In this document: piece after piece, positions 52,211 through 60,894 of the stretch
Numbering within the stretch: position 1 is the stretch's first letter
How the letters are laid out: each line of letters opens with the position of its first letter
Source of the DNA: Streptomyces sp. WM6378
GTDB lineage: Bacteria; Actinomycetota; Actinomycetes; Streptomycetales; Streptomycetaceae
Length of the DNA: 64,000 bases
Assembly: GCF_001279695.1 (NCBI RefSeq)
Contig: NZ_LGDD01000047.1
Span: 1 to 64,000, forward strand
Direction: 5' to 3'
Program-made: the position numbers and the translations under genes
The notes under the pieces: model-generated
Told to the model about the DNA's origin: nothing
The model's database searches: none
What the model saw: only the letters and a program-made list of their open reading frames with translations

Positions 52211-52798
52211 CTAGAAAGGCGGCTCGTCCGAGTAGCCGCCGCCGGAGCTTCCGCCCCAGCCGCCACCGCCGCCGCCACCCTGCGGCTGTCCGCCACCGGT
52301 CGGCGCGCTGGAGGCCCAGGGGTCGTCGGCGGGAGCACCGCCGCCGCCCTGCTGGCCACCGCTGGGGGCTCCGCCCCAGTTGCCGCCGCCCTGCTGCTGA
52401 CCGCCACCGCCGTACCCACCCTGGCCACCGCGACCCGTGGTCTTGGTGACCTTGGCCGTGGCGTTCTTGAGGCTGGGGCCGACTTCCTCGACGTCCAGCT
52501 CGTAGACCGTGCGCTTGACGCCCTCGCGGTCCTCGTACGACCGCTGCTTCAGCCGGCCCTGCACGACGACGCGCATGCCTCGCTGGAGCGACTCGGCGAC
52601 GTTCTCCGCCGCCTGACGCCAGACCGAGCAGGTCAGGAACAGGCCTTCGCCGTCCTTCCACTCATTGGTCTGACGGTCAAAGGTGCGGGGAGTCGACGCG
52701 ACACGGAACTTCGCGACGGCCGCACCCGAGGGGGTGAAGCGCAGCTCGGGGTCGTCGACGAGATTGCCGACGACCGTGATGACGGTCTCGCCTGCCAT
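52211..52798 (-). CDS. ssb: Single-stranded DNA-binding protein
   Basis: 195 residues. The OB fold occupies residues 1-115 ([46 protein letters not shown]). A Gly/Gln-rich flexible linker of about 70 residues follows, ending in the acidic tip SDEPPF that recruits replication and repair partners. The linker has nearly pure Gly tracts. It is in the usual rpsF-ssb-rpsR order. Confidence 0.96.
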   Translation of the reverse strand: MAGETVITVVGNLVDDPELRFTPSGAAVAKFRVASTPRTFDRQTNEWKDGEGLFLTCSVWRQAAENVAESLQRGMRVVVQGRLKQRSYEDREGVKRTVYELDVEEVGPSLKNATAKVTKTTGRGGQGGYGGGGQQQGGGNWGGAPSGGQQGGGGAPADDPWASSAPTGGGQPQGGGGGGGWGGSSGGGYSDEPPF

Positions 52799-52872
52799 GG
52801 ATGAACCTCTCGGCGGGGATTGCTGCTGGCTGCTGTGTTGCTACTCGGACCCGATTACCTCTGAGCGGAAGC

Positions 52873-53163
52873 TCAGTGGGTCTCGGGACGGAGGACCTTG
52901 GTCCGGAGGACCGACTCGTTCAGGTTCATCTGACGGTCGAGCTCCTTGACGACCGCAGGCTCGGCCTGAAGGTCGATGACCGTGTAGATGCCCTCGGGCT
53001 TCTTCTTGATCTCGTAGGCGAGACGACGACGGCCCCAGGTGTCGACCTTCTCAACCTTTCCGTTGCCCTCGCGGACGACGGAGAGGAAGTTCTCGATCAG
53101 GGGAGAGACAGCGCGCTCCTCCAGATCGGGGTCGAGGATGACCATCACCTCGTAGTGACGCAT
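52873..53163 (-). CDS. rpsF: 30S ribosomal protein S6
   Basis: 96 residues: [22 protein letters not shown]-type [27 protein letters not shown] and [14 protein letters not shown]. It pairs with S18 in the 30S subunit. AAAGGAGGTGGG gives a near-perfect ribosome site before ATG 53163. It is first of the operon, read from the promoter at 53317-53346. Confidence 0.97.
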   Translation of the reverse strand: MRHYEVMVILDPDLEERAVSPLIENFLSVVREGNGKVEKVDTWGRRRLAYEIKKKPEGIYTVIDLQAEPAVVKELDRQMNLNESVLRTKVLRPETH

Positions 53164-53316
53164 GTGGAACCCACCTCCTTTGGACTCAGCGGCCACGGTC
53201 GTTCCGTGGCAGGAGGGTCGTGATGCGTAAGCAACGGTATCGGCCCCCACTGACAATCCCCCTCCGAGAGGAGCGGGACGGCATGCGGGCACGGCTGACA
53301 CCGGTGCAGACCGTCC

Positions 53317-53346
53317 AGAGTACCTGTTGACCCGCTTCCGGTTGAA
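53317..53346 (-). promoter_or_regulatory. Predicted rpsF operon promoter
   Basis: On the minus strand, -35 TTCAAC (53346-53341), 18-base spacer, -10 TACTCT (53322-53317). This gives a leader of about 145 bases before rpsF, long enough for post-transcriptional control by ribosomal proteins. Confidence 0.45.
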
Positions 53347-53428
53347 ATCCAGTGGGCAGGGGACGCAATCTGTACACATCGGGTGTGTGCGGCGTCACCC
53401 TTCGCCGCCTTCCGCCAGGAGGTGCCCC

Positions 53429-53746
53429 ATGGCACAAGCAGTGCGACCGAATGCCCCTGTCTCCCTCTTCGCCACCGACGGCAAGCCCCATCCCCTCCAG
53501 GACGCGTTCGCGGCCGTCACGGTCGTCCTGGGCGTGCTGGCCTTCACCACGGCCTGGTTCTACAACCTCCACCTGGTCAGCTCGTGGGCCGGCCTCGTCG
53601 GCATCGTCACGGGCGCGTACGGCCAGTTCATCTCGGCGACGACGCGAGAACGATTCCTGTTGATCCTCGGCCTCGGCGCATCCGCTGTCGGGTTCTTCCT
53701 CGGCATGGCCCACGGCGGGCTCTTCGGCGGCATCGTCGGCGGCTGA
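53429..53746 (+). CDS. Small three-helix membrane protein
   Basis: 105 residues. A short hydrophilic start is followed by three membrane helices (LQDAFAAVTVVLGVLAFTTAWFY; SWAGLVGIVTGAYGQFI; FLLILGLGASAVGFFLGMAHGG). CAGGAGG precedes ATG 53429. It is conserved beside the rpsF operon in streptomycetes (recollection). The function is unknown. A strong terminator follows. Confidence 0.72.
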   Translation: MAQAVRPNAPVSLFATDGKPHPLQDAFAAVTVVLGVLAFTTAWFYNLHLVSSWAGLVGIVTGAYGQFISATTRERFLLILGLGASAVGFFLGMAHGGLFGGIVGG

Positions 53747-53770
53747 CGGCCGCGCGGCACCCGCCACCAC

Positions 53771-53807
53771 CGGATGGCCGTACGGCCCATCACCGTACGG
53801 CCATCCG
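53771..53807. terminator. Perfect 15-bp hairpin terminator
   Basis: CGGATGGCCGTACGG (53771-53785) and its exact complement (53793-53807) enclose a 7-base loop, downstream of the small membrane protein gene. Confidence 0.8.
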
Positions 53808-53892
53808 GGGCGCTCCTGTGGCCCAGTAGGCTTCGGCACGAGAGCCGGAGCCCCTGTACCCATGGGGACACACCTGCCGAGGAGCGCCCCGC

Positions 53893-55011
53893 ATGAGCCT
53901 GACCCTGAGGACCATCAGCCGTGAGCAGCATCTGGCGTACATCCAGAGCCTGCCCTCGGCGAGCCACTGCCAGGTCCCGGCGTGGGCTGACGTGAAGACG
54001 GAATGGCGTTCGGAGAGCCTCGGCTGGTTCGACAAGAACGGCGAGCTCGTCGGCGCCGGTCTGGTCCTCTACCGCCAGCTCCCCAAGGTCAAGCGCTACT
54101 TGGCGTACCTGCCCGAGGGCCCGGTCATCAACTGGTACGCGCCCAACCTGGACGAGTGGCTGAAGCCGATGCTCGCGCACCTCAAGCAGCAGGGCGCGTT
54201 CTCGGTGAAGATGGGCCCGCCGGTCGTCATCCGCCGCTGGGACTCGACGGCCATCAAGTCCGGTATCCAGGACCCCGATGTGAAGCGCCTGCGCGATGTC
54301 GAGGCCACCCACATCGAGCCGCGTGCCTTCGAAGTCGCCGACCGACTGCGGAAGATGGGCTGGCAGCAGGGCGAGGACGGCGGTGCCGGCTTCGGCGACG
54401 TCCAGCCGCGCTACGTGTTCCAGGTGCCGCTGGCCAACCGCTCGCTGGACGACGTCCTCAAGGGCTTCAACCAGCTGTGGCGCCGCAACATCAAGAAGGC
54501 CGAGAAGGCCGGCGTCGAGGTCGTCCAGGGCGGCTACGAGGACCTCGCCGAGTGGCAGCGCCTGTACGAGATCACCGCGGTGCGCGACCACTTCCGGCCG
54601 CGTCCCCTGTCGTACTTCCAGCGCATGTGGACGGTCCTCAACTCCGAGGACCCCAACCGGATGCGGCTCTACTTCGCGCGCCACAACGGGGTGAACCTGT
54701 CGGCCGCGACGATGCTCGTCGTCGGTGGCCACGTCTGGTACTCCTACGGCGCCTCCGACAACATCGGCCGCGAGGTGCGGCCCTCCAACGCGATGCAGTG
54801 GCGGATGCTCCGCGACGCCTACGCGATGGGCGCGACGGTCTACGACCTGCGCGGCATCTCCGACTCCCTGGACGAGACCGACCACCTCTTCGGCCTCATC
54901 CAGTTCAAGGTGGGCACCGGCGGTGAGGCGGCCGAGTACCTCGGCGAGTGGGACTTCCCGCTCAACAAGCTGCTCCACAAGGCGCTGGACATGTATATGT
55001 CGCGCCGCTGA
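53893..55011 (+). CDS. femX: FemABX-family peptidoglycan bridge aminoacyltransferase
   Basis: 372 residues with two GNAT-like halves. Hallmarks are QVPAWADVKTEW, GLVLYRQLPKVKRYLAYLPEGP, NIKKAEKAGVEV, and YSYGASDNIGREVRPSNAMQWRMLRDA with YDLRGI. Such enzymes add glycine or other residues from aminoacyl-tRNA to the lysine or LL-DAP side chain of lipid II. Streptomyces uses a single-glycine bridge, so FemX is the likely role. It is followed by an alanine-racemase-like gene, probably co-transcribed (66-base gap). Confidence 0.88.
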   Translation: MSLTLRTISREQHLAYIQSLPSASHCQVPAWADVKTEWRSESLGWFDKNGELVGAGLVLYRQLPKVKRYLAYLPEGPVINWYAPNLDEWLKPMLAHLKQQGAFSVKMGPPVVIRRWDSTAIKSGIQDPDVKRLRDVEATHIEPRAFEVADRLRKMGWQQGEDGGAGFGDVQPRYVFQVPLANRSLDDVLKGFNQLWRRNIKKAEKAGVEVVQGGYEDLAEWQRLYEITAVRDHFRPRPLSYFQRMWTVLNSEDPNRMRLYFARHNGVNLSAATMLVVGGHVWYSYGASDNIGREVRPSNAMQWRMLRDAYAMGATVYDLRGISDSLDETDHLFGLIQFKVGTGGEAAEYLGEWDFPLNKLLHKALDMYMSRR

Positions 55012-55077
55012 CCGGTTGCGTAACCTCGTTCCTCGTACCTCCGACACATCGCAGCCATCAGAAAGGTCCGGACGGCC

Positions 55078-56109
55078 ATGGCGCTCACCCTCTATGTCGA
55101 CTCCGCTCGCTGGCGGGCGCACCAGAAGTCCGTGATCGACCAGTTCCCGGGCATCGTCCCGGTCTGCAAGGGCAACGGCTACGGCTTCGGCCACGAGCGG
55201 CTCTCGGACGAGGTGTCCCGCTTCGGCTCGGACATCCTCGCGGTCGGCACCACGTATGAAGCCGCCAGCATCAAGGACTGGTTCAGCGGCGACCTGCTCG
55301 TCCTGACGCCGTTCCGGCGCGGCGAGGAGCCGGTGCCGCTGCCCGACCGCGTCATCCGCTCGGTCTCCTCGGTGGACGGCGTGCACGCCCTGGTGGGCGC
55401 CCGCGTGGTCATCGAGTGCATGAGCTCGATGAAGCGTCACGGCGTGAAGGAGGAGGAGCTCGGCATGCTCCGCTCCGCCATCGAGGACGTACGGCTCGAA
55501 GGCTTTGCGCTGCACCTTCCGCTGGACCGCACCGACGGCTCGGACGCCGTCGAGGAGGTCATCGCGTGGATGGACCGGCTGCGCGCGGCCCGGCTGCCGC
55601 TGCACACCATGTTCGTCAGCCATCTGCGCGCCGAGGAGCAGGCCCGGCTGCAGCAGCAGTTCCCGCAGACCCGTTTCCGGGCCCGCATCGGTACGCGGCT
55701 GTGGCTCGGCGACCACGAGGCGACCGAGTACCGCGGCTCCGTCCTCGACGTCACCCGGGTCGCCAAGGGTGACCGGTTCGGATATCGCCAGCAGAAGGTC
55801 GCCTCGGACGGCTGGCTGGTCGTGGTCGCCGGCGGCACCTCGCACGGAGTGGGCCTGGAGGCCCCGAAGGCCCTGCACGGCGTGATGCCGCGGGCCAAGG
55901 GCGTCGCCCGCGCGGGGCTCGCCACCGTCAACCGCAACCTGTCGCCGTTCGTCTGGGCGGGCAAGCAGCGCTGGTTCGCGGAGCCGCCGCACATGCAGGT
56001 GTCGATCCTGTTCGTGCCGTCGGACTCCCAGGAGCCGCACGTGGGCGACGAGTTGGTGGCCCACCTGCGCCACACCACCACGCAGTTCGACCGCCTGGTC
56101 GAGCGCTAG
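55078..56109 (+). CDS. Alanine-racemase N-terminal-domain-like PLP protein
   Basis: 343 residues. The PLP lysine lies in VCKGNGYGFGHERL near residue 30, and the barrel continues with FRARIGTRLWLGD and a later RFGYRQQKV. The standard C-terminal catalytic domain of alanine racemase, with its tyrosine, is not obvious, so this may be a specialised racemase, a decarboxylase relative or a non-catalytic PLP protein. Its place after femX points to cell-wall amino acid handling. Confidence 0.75.
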   Translation: MALTLYVDSARWRAHQKSVIDQFPGIVPVCKGNGYGFGHERLSDEVSRFGSDILAVGTTYEAASIKDWFSGDLLVLTPFRRGEEPVPLPDRVIRSVSSVDGVHALVGARVVIECMSSMKRHGVKEEELGMLRSAIEDVRLEGFALHLPLDRTDGSDAVEEVIAWMDRLRAARLPLHTMFVSHLRAEEQARLQQQFPQTRFRARIGTRLWLGDHEATEYRGSVLDVTRVAKGDRFGYRQQKVASDGWLVVVAGGTSHGVGLEAPKALHGVMPRAKGVARAGLATVNRNLSPFVWAGKQRWFAEPPHMQVSILFVPSDSQEPHVGDELVAHLRHTTTQFDRLVER

Positions 56110-56139
56110 ACAGAACCGCCCTCGGGGCGCTCAGAACAT

Positions 56140-56188
56140 CGGGCCCCTGGCCGACGACAGCCGCCGTCGGCCAGGGGCCCGAGCTTTT
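56140..56188 (+). terminator. Strong intrinsic terminator after the femX operon
   Basis: A perfect 17-bp stem (56140-56156 with 56165-56181) and 8-base loop are followed by a T run (CTTTTT). It can also stop the converging glycosyltransferase gene. Confidence 0.88.
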
Positions 56189-56201
56189 TCTACGCGCTTC
56201 T

Positions 56202-57710
56202 CTAGGACGCCGGGGTCCTCGTGCCCCACTCGACCCGCGGCCCCTCTTCGAGCGTCGCCGCATGCCGCGGGGGATGTGCCGCCTGGCCCAGCACGAACAC
56301 GTCCTCGGCCCGGTCCAGAACCCCGCCCGACGGGTCGTCCGAGCCGTCCCGCCGTACGACGTCCCGGTCCGGCAACAGGATGTCGCGCACCACGACGGCG
56401 CACAGGTAAAGGGTGGTCAACAGGTGTGCGGCGATGGCCAGTTGATAGCCCTCGGGCGGCAGGCCCTGGTGCTTCTCGCCGCTCATCGTGTAGGCGAGGT
56501 ACAGCCAGATCCCCAGGAAGTAGACGACCTCGCCGGCCTGCCAGATCAGGAAGTCCCGCCAGCGCGGCCTGGCGAGCGCGGCCAGCGGGACGAGCCACAG
56601 GACGTACTGCGGCGAGTAGACCTTGTTGGTGATGATGAACGCGGCGACGACCAGGAAGGCGAGCTGCGCGAAGCGCGGGCGGCGCGGTGCGGTGAGCGTG
56701 AGCACCGTGATTCCCGCGCAGGCGAGGACCATGAGGAGCGCGGCAAGGGTGTTCACCATGTCGGTGTCCAGGCCCTTGCCCGTACGCTGCGAAATGATCA
56801 GCCAGAACGAGCCGAAGTCGACGGACCGCTCCTGGCTGAAGGTGTAGAACTTCTTCCACCCCTCGGGCGCGAGCATCATCACCGGCAGGTTCACGACCAG
56901 CCAGGCACCGGCGGCGCCCAGCACCGCGGCCCCGAACTCCCGCCATTTCCCGGCCCGCCAGCACAGCACGAGCAGTGGTCCGAGGATCAGTACCGGGTAG
57001 AGCTTCGCGGCCGTCGCCAGGCCGATCAGGATGCCGAAGGCGAGCGTCCGGCCACGCGACCACATGAACATGGCGGCGGCGGTGAGCGCGACGGCGAACA
57101 GGTCCCAGTTGATCGTGGCCGTGAGCGCGAAGGCGGGGGCCAGCGCGACGAGGAGGGCGTCCCAGGGCCGGCGGCGGTGCGTGCGCGCGACACAGACGGC
57201 GATGACGGCCGTGCAGGCCATCAGCATCCCCGCGTTGACCATCCAGTACATCTGCTCGCGGTGCTGCATGTCGCCGCTGCCCGGCGTCAGCCAGGAGGCG
57301 ACCTCCATGAACAGGCCGGTCAGCACCGGGTACTCGAGATAGTTCATGTCGCCGTTGAGGCGGTCGAAGTACGGCACCAGGTTGTCGGCGAAGCCGCGGA
57401 GCGAGTACAGGTGCGGGATGTCCGAGTAGCAGGCGTGCGTGTACTGCGAATTGGCGCCGCGGAACCAGGCCCAGTCGTAGCACGGCAGCTTCTGGGCCAT
57501 TCCCAGGGCGAACATCCCGATCGCGACGAGCACCACGATTCTGATCGGGGTGAGCCAGTGGTAGCCGGGCCTGGCCCAGCGGCCGAGCGGGCCGCCGATC
57601 AGCTCGCTGCCGGCCGCGGCGACCTCGTCCTGTTCCGTGGGGCGCACGACGGGTTCCGCGGAGTCTCCGCGCCGGTCCTCGTACACACGGGGGCTCGTCT
57701 CGCTCGTCAT
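56202..57710 (-). CDS. GT87-type polyprenol-phosphate-mannose mannosyltransferase
   Basis: 502 residues with 10 or more membrane helices, in the GT-C fold. The first extracytoplasmic loop has CYDWAWFRGANSQYTHACYSDIPHLY and NYLEYPVLTG. Internal PVLILGPLL and KVYSPQYVLWLVPL patterns are typical of actinobacterial alpha-(1->2)-mannosyltransferases. It would extend lipoglycans or protein-linked glycans using decaprenyl-phosphate mannose. It ends next to the strong terminator. Its start faces a triple parS cluster shared with the PBP gene end. Confidence 0.8.
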   Translation of the reverse strand: MTSETSPRVYEDRRGDSAEPVVRPTEQDEVAAAGSELIGGPLGRWARPGYHWLTPIRIVVLVAIGMFALGMAQKLPCYDWAWFRGANSQYTHACYSDIPHLYSLRGFADNLVPYFDRLNGDMNYLEYPVLTGLFMEVASWLTPGSGDMQHREQMYWMVNAGMLMACTAVIAVCVARTHRRRPWDALLVALAPAFALTATINWDLFAVALTAAAMFMWSRGRTLAFGILIGLATAAKLYPVLILGPLLVLCWRAGKWREFGAAVLGAAGAWLVVNLPVMMLAPEGWKKFYTFSQERSVDFGSFWLIISQRTGKGLDTDMVNTLAALLMVLACAGITVLTLTAPRRPRFAQLAFLVVAAFIITNKVYSPQYVLWLVPLAALARPRWRDFLIWQAGEVVYFLGIWLYLAYTMSGEKHQGLPPEGYQLAIAAHLLTTLYLCAVVVRDILLPDRDVVRRDGSDDPSGGVLDRAEDVFVLGQAAHPPRHAATLEEGPRVEWGTRTPAS

Positions 57711-57755
57711 GCCGACATCCTGCCGTACAGCGCTGTGGATACGGGGAGCGGCCGT

Positions 57756-57769
57756 GTTTCACGTGAAAC
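57756..57769. other. parS site 10
   Basis: Exact GTTTCACGTGAAAC, the first of three in 61 bp, between the PBP gene end and the mannosyltransferase start. Confidence 0.88.
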
Positions 57770-57778
57770 GGAGACGCT

Positions 57779-57792
57779 GTTTCACGTGAAAC
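57779..57792. other. parS site 11
   Basis: Exact GTTTCACGTGAAAC, 23 bp from site 10. The two centres are about two helical turns apart, so ParB dimers would be on nearly the same DNA face. Confidence 0.88.
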
Positions 57793-57828
57793 GAGGGGTG
57801 GTGTTTCACGTGAAACACCACCCCTCGT
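57791..57828. terminator. 38-bp perfect palindrome containing parS, 3' of the PBP gene
   Basis: Nineteen-base arms ACGAGGGGTGGTGTTTCAC (57791-57809) and the exact complement (57810-57828) have no spacer. It lies 15 bases after the stop of the minus-strand PBP gene, so it probably ends that transcript as well as holding parS site 12. Confidence 0.7.
57803..57816. other. parS site 12
   Basis: Exact GTTTCACGTGAAAC, 24 bp from site 11, at the centre of the 38-bp palindrome. Confidence 0.88.
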
Positions 57829-57843
57829 CTTCAGTCGGCGCGT

Positions 57844-60519
57844 CTAGCCGTTGGGTCCTGCGATCCAGCCGCCAGGGCCATTACCGGGTTTCGATCTGCT
57901 GGGCGTCGGGCTGGGACTGATCCCGCCGTCTGCTCCACCAGTCGTCGGGCCCTGATTGGTGCCGCCCGTGTCGTTACAAGTCCAGTCCCACTTGCTGCAG
58001 GAACTGCTTGGACTGGGGGATGGAGACATCGACGGCGTGCTGGAGGGCTTACCGGACGGGGACTGCGAGGGCGCGGGGTTCGAGGATGGGGGCGCGCTGG
58101 GGGCGGGCGACATGCCGCCGCCGTAGACCTTGTCGCCGATCTTCTCGGGAGCCGGGAAGGACTCGGCAGGGGAGTCGCCAAGCGCCTGCTGCATGTAGTC
58201 GTGCCAGATGGTCGACGGGAACGACGCACCATGGATCTTCTCCTGGCCGCCCGTCCCGAACATCTTCAAGAACTCGCGCTTCTTGCTGGTCTCGTTGTCG
58301 TCGAGGCGGTACATGCCGACGGCGGTCGAGTACTGCGGGGTGTAACCGACGAACCACGCCGACCGGTTGCCGTCGGTGGTACCGGTCTTGCCCGCCACCT
58401 GACGCCCGCTGAGCTTCGCGTTCGTTCCGGTGCCCTTGTCGACCACGCCCTTCAGCACGTCCGTGACGTTGTTGGCCACAGCGGCGGGGAAGGCGCTCTT
58501 GGCCTGGTCCTCGTGCTTGTAGATCGTATTGCCGTTCTTCTTCACCAACGTCACGGAGAACGGGTCGCGCTGCGTGCCGCTGGCGGCGAAGGTGGCGTAC
58601 GCACCGGCCATCCGGATCGCGCTCGGCGACGACGTACCGATGGAGAACGACGGCACGCTGGAGGAGGCCATGCTGGTCTTGCTGTCGCGCAGGCCCGCCG
58701 CCATGGCGGCCTGCTTCACCTTGTCGGTGCCGACGTCCATGCCGAGCTGGACGTAGGGCGTGTTCACCGACTCCTGCATCGCGTAGCGGAGGTCAATGGC
58801 GTAGCTCGGCGGGTTGTACGACTCGTTGCCGTCGTTGGTCTGCAGCCACTCGCCGCCGTTCTGGTCCTTCCAGACGGTCCCGTCATAGTTCTTGATCTTC
58901 AGCTTGTTCTTGCCGCTGTAGATGCTGTCCGGCGAGACGGGAGTGCGATCCGCGTCGCTCTGCGAGGCGGGCTTGTTCGGGTCGCGCTTTCCGTACTCCA
59001 TGCCGGCCGCGAGGACGAACGGCTTGAAGGTCGAGCCGACCTGGGCACCGGTCTCGTCGGCATTGTTGGTGAAGTGCTTGGTCGCGTCGTCACCGCCGTA
59101 GATGGCCACGATGGCCCCGGTCTTCACATCCACCGAAGCGGCGCCGAACTGGACGAAAGTGTCCACATCGGGGCGCTTCTTCGGGTCAATGTTCTTGTCC
59201 CGGACCTTCTTGACCACGCCCTCCATCTCCTGGACCTTCTTCTTGTCGAAGGTCGTGTAGATCTGGTAGCCGCCCTTGGCCATGTCGATGTCCGGGTTGT
59301 TGTTCTTCGCGGACGCCTGGGCGAGGGACACCAGGTAGCCGATCTGCCCGCCCAGATTGGCGTTCTTCTTCGGCTTGTCGGGCATCGGGAACATCTTGTA
59401 CTTCGCGCGCTCGGCCGCGTCCATGTGCTTGTCCTTGACCTCTTGGTCGAGGATCCAGCCCCAGCGCTCCGTAGCGTTCTTGGTGTTCTGCTCGGCGGTG
59501 GCCGCCGGGTCGATCTCCGGGGCGCCGGCCGGGTCGAAGTAGGTCGCGCCCTTGAGGAGCGAGGCGAGGAAGGCGCACTGGCTCGGGTCGAGGTCCTTGG
59601 CGTCCTTGCTGTAATACGTGCGGGCCGCGGCCTGGAGGCCGTAGGCGCCCCGGCCGTAGTACGCGGTGTTCAGGTACCCCGCCATGATTTCGCTCTTCTT
59701 CCTGGTCGCGCCGACCTTGATGGAGATGAAGAGCTCTTTGAACTTGCGGGTGATCGTCTGCGACTGGTCGTCGAGGCGGGCGTTCTTCACGTACTGCTGC
59801 GTGATGGTCGAGCCACCCTGGGTCTGACCGCCCTTGGCCATGTTCAGCAGGGCGCGGGCGATGCCCTGGGGGTCGACGCCGCTGTCGGTCTCGAACGTCT
59901 TGTTCTCGGCCGAGATGACGGCGTACCGCATCGCCGCCGGGATCTGCTCGTACGGGATGATCTGGCGGTTGACCTCGCCGCCGGTGGCGACCATCTGCGA
60001 GCCGTCGGCCCAGTAGTAGACGTTGTTCTGGGCCTGCGCCGCCTGGGCCACGTCCGGGACGGCCACCATGTAGTACGCCGCACCGATGAAGGCGACGAGC
60101 AGGCCGAAACAGCCCAGGCAGCAGGCGCTGACGAGCTTCCAGGACGGCACCCAGCGCCGCCAGCCCTGCTTCCCGAAGCGGGGGTAGTCGATAAACCGCT
60201 TCTTGGGCGGCCGGCCGCCTGCCGCGCCGCCCCGGCCCGCCCGGCGCCCCGGCCCGCCCGGAGGCCCCGCGCCGTCGGGGCCGCGCCTGCGGCCGCCTCC
60301 GCGCTGGGCCCGGCGGGCCTCGGCCCGGCCACCGTAGCCGGACTCCGCGTGCGGGGCCGACGGCGATCCGTACGAACCGGACGGCGAGTGGGCCGAGGCG
60401 TCCGGGGATCCGGCCGCAGGCCGGGCCGCTCTGCGACCGGAGGGCTGCTGCGCGGCGCGCCGGGCCGCGGCACGCCCACCGCCCTGGGGCTGCGGCGGTT
60501 TGCGACGGTGCTCGCTCAT
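57844..60519 (-). CDS. Class A penicillin-binding protein (transglycosylase/transpeptidase)
   Basis: 891 residues. Residues 1-130 are cytosolic, basic and disordered, followed by one membrane anchor (ACCLGCFGLLVAFIGAAYYM). The GT51 domain has AVISAENKTFETDSGVDPQGI and QGGSTITQQYVKN. The transpeptidase has GSTFKPFVLA (SxxK), ESVN (SxN) and AGKTGTTDG (KTG). The C-terminal 90 residues are a Pro/Ser-rich tail ending in a Gly-rich motif. It polymerises and cross-links peptidoglycan. It is near femX and the racemase-like gene, forming a cell-wall neighbourhood. Confidence 0.93.
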   Translation of the reverse strand: MSEHRRKPPQPQGGGRAAARRAAQQPSGRRAARPAAGSPDASAHSPSGSYGSPSAPHAESGYGGRAEARRAQRGGGRRRGPDGAGPPGGPGRRAGRGGAAGGRPPKKRFIDYPRFGKQGWRRWVPSWKLVSACCLGCFGLLVAFIGAAYYMVAVPDVAQAAQAQNNVYYWADGSQMVATGGEVNRQIIPYEQIPAAMRYAVISAENKTFETDSGVDPQGIARALLNMAKGGQTQGGSTITQQYVKNARLDDQSQTITRKFKELFISIKVGATRKKSEIMAGYLNTAYYGRGAYGLQAAARTYYSKDAKDLDPSQCAFLASLLKGATYFDPAGAPEIDPAATAEQNTKNATERWGWILDQEVKDKHMDAAERAKYKMFPMPDKPKKNANLGGQIGYLVSLAQASAKNNNPDIDMAKGGYQIYTTFDKKKVQEMEGVVKKVRDKNIDPKKRPDVDTFVQFGAASVDVKTGAIVAIYGGDDATKHFTNNADETGAQVGSTFKPFVLAAGMEYGKRDPNKPASQSDADRTPVSPDSIYSGKNKLKIKNYDGTVWKDQNGGEWLQTNDGNESYNPPSYAIDLRYAMQESVNTPYVQLGMDVGTDKVKQAAMAAGLRDSKTSMASSSVPSFSIGTSSPSAIRMAGAYATFAASGTQRDPFSVTLVKKNGNTIYKHEDQAKSAFPAAVANNVTDVLKGVVDKGTGTNAKLSGRQVAGKTGTTDGNRSAWFVGYTPQYSTAVGMYRLDDNETSKKREFLKMFGTGGQEKIHGASFPSTIWHDYMQQALGDSPAESFPAPEKIGDKVYGGGMSPAPSAPPSSNPAPSQSPSGKPSSTPSMSPSPSPSSSCSKWDWTCNDTGGTNQGPTTGGADGGISPSPTPSRSKPGNGPGGWIAGPNG

Positions 60520-60801
60520 CGAACGACTACTCCTCGGGCAGGCGAGAGCGCCTGGAAACGGCAGCTGATTTCCTGTCCCCCCGGCGTGCGCGGCTACCCC
60601 GTGAAGGGCACGGCCACGCCGCAGCCCGTGTGCCGATGGCGCTGGACACGCCGACGCCCCCTGACGTCACTCGGCACACAGTGATCTGCATGGCGCACAG
60701 ACTACGCACGCTCAAAACCGCCCTAGGGCCGAAGTTCACCCCAAATCAGGCATGTTGCTGGCTATGAATTGAGGATGTGACGCCGTTCACCATGACCCCT
60801 C

Positions 60802-60830
60802 TTGTCGCAGCTGCGACTCCGTTCTATCGT
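60802..60830 (+). promoter_or_regulatory. Promoter of the padR-ino1 operon
   Basis: -35 TTGTCG (60802-60807), 17-base spacer, -10 TATCGT (60825-60830). The start falls near 60837, inside the operator. A separate 14-bp palindrome GTCGCAGCTGCGAC (60804-60817) overlaps the -35 and spacer. Confidence 0.6.
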
Positions 60831-60860
60831 GCTGATGTATCGAGTCGATACATCAGCACG
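60828..60860. promoter_or_regulatory. 33-bp perfect operator palindrome before padR
   Basis: Sixteen-base arms CGTGCTGATGTATCGA (60828-60843) and the exact complement (60845-60860) flank a single G. It overlaps the end of the -10 and the transcription start, and ends 34 bases before ATG 60895. The length and perfection suggest a high-affinity site for the PadR protein itself. Confidence 0.75.
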
Positions 60861-60894
60861 GCATAAAGGTCCCCGAAGGCCGAGGAGGCGAAGG

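Noticed and set aside
58201..60684. An 827-residue open frame antisense to the PBP gene
   Set aside because: A low-complexity shadow; the opposite strand carries all PBP motifs.
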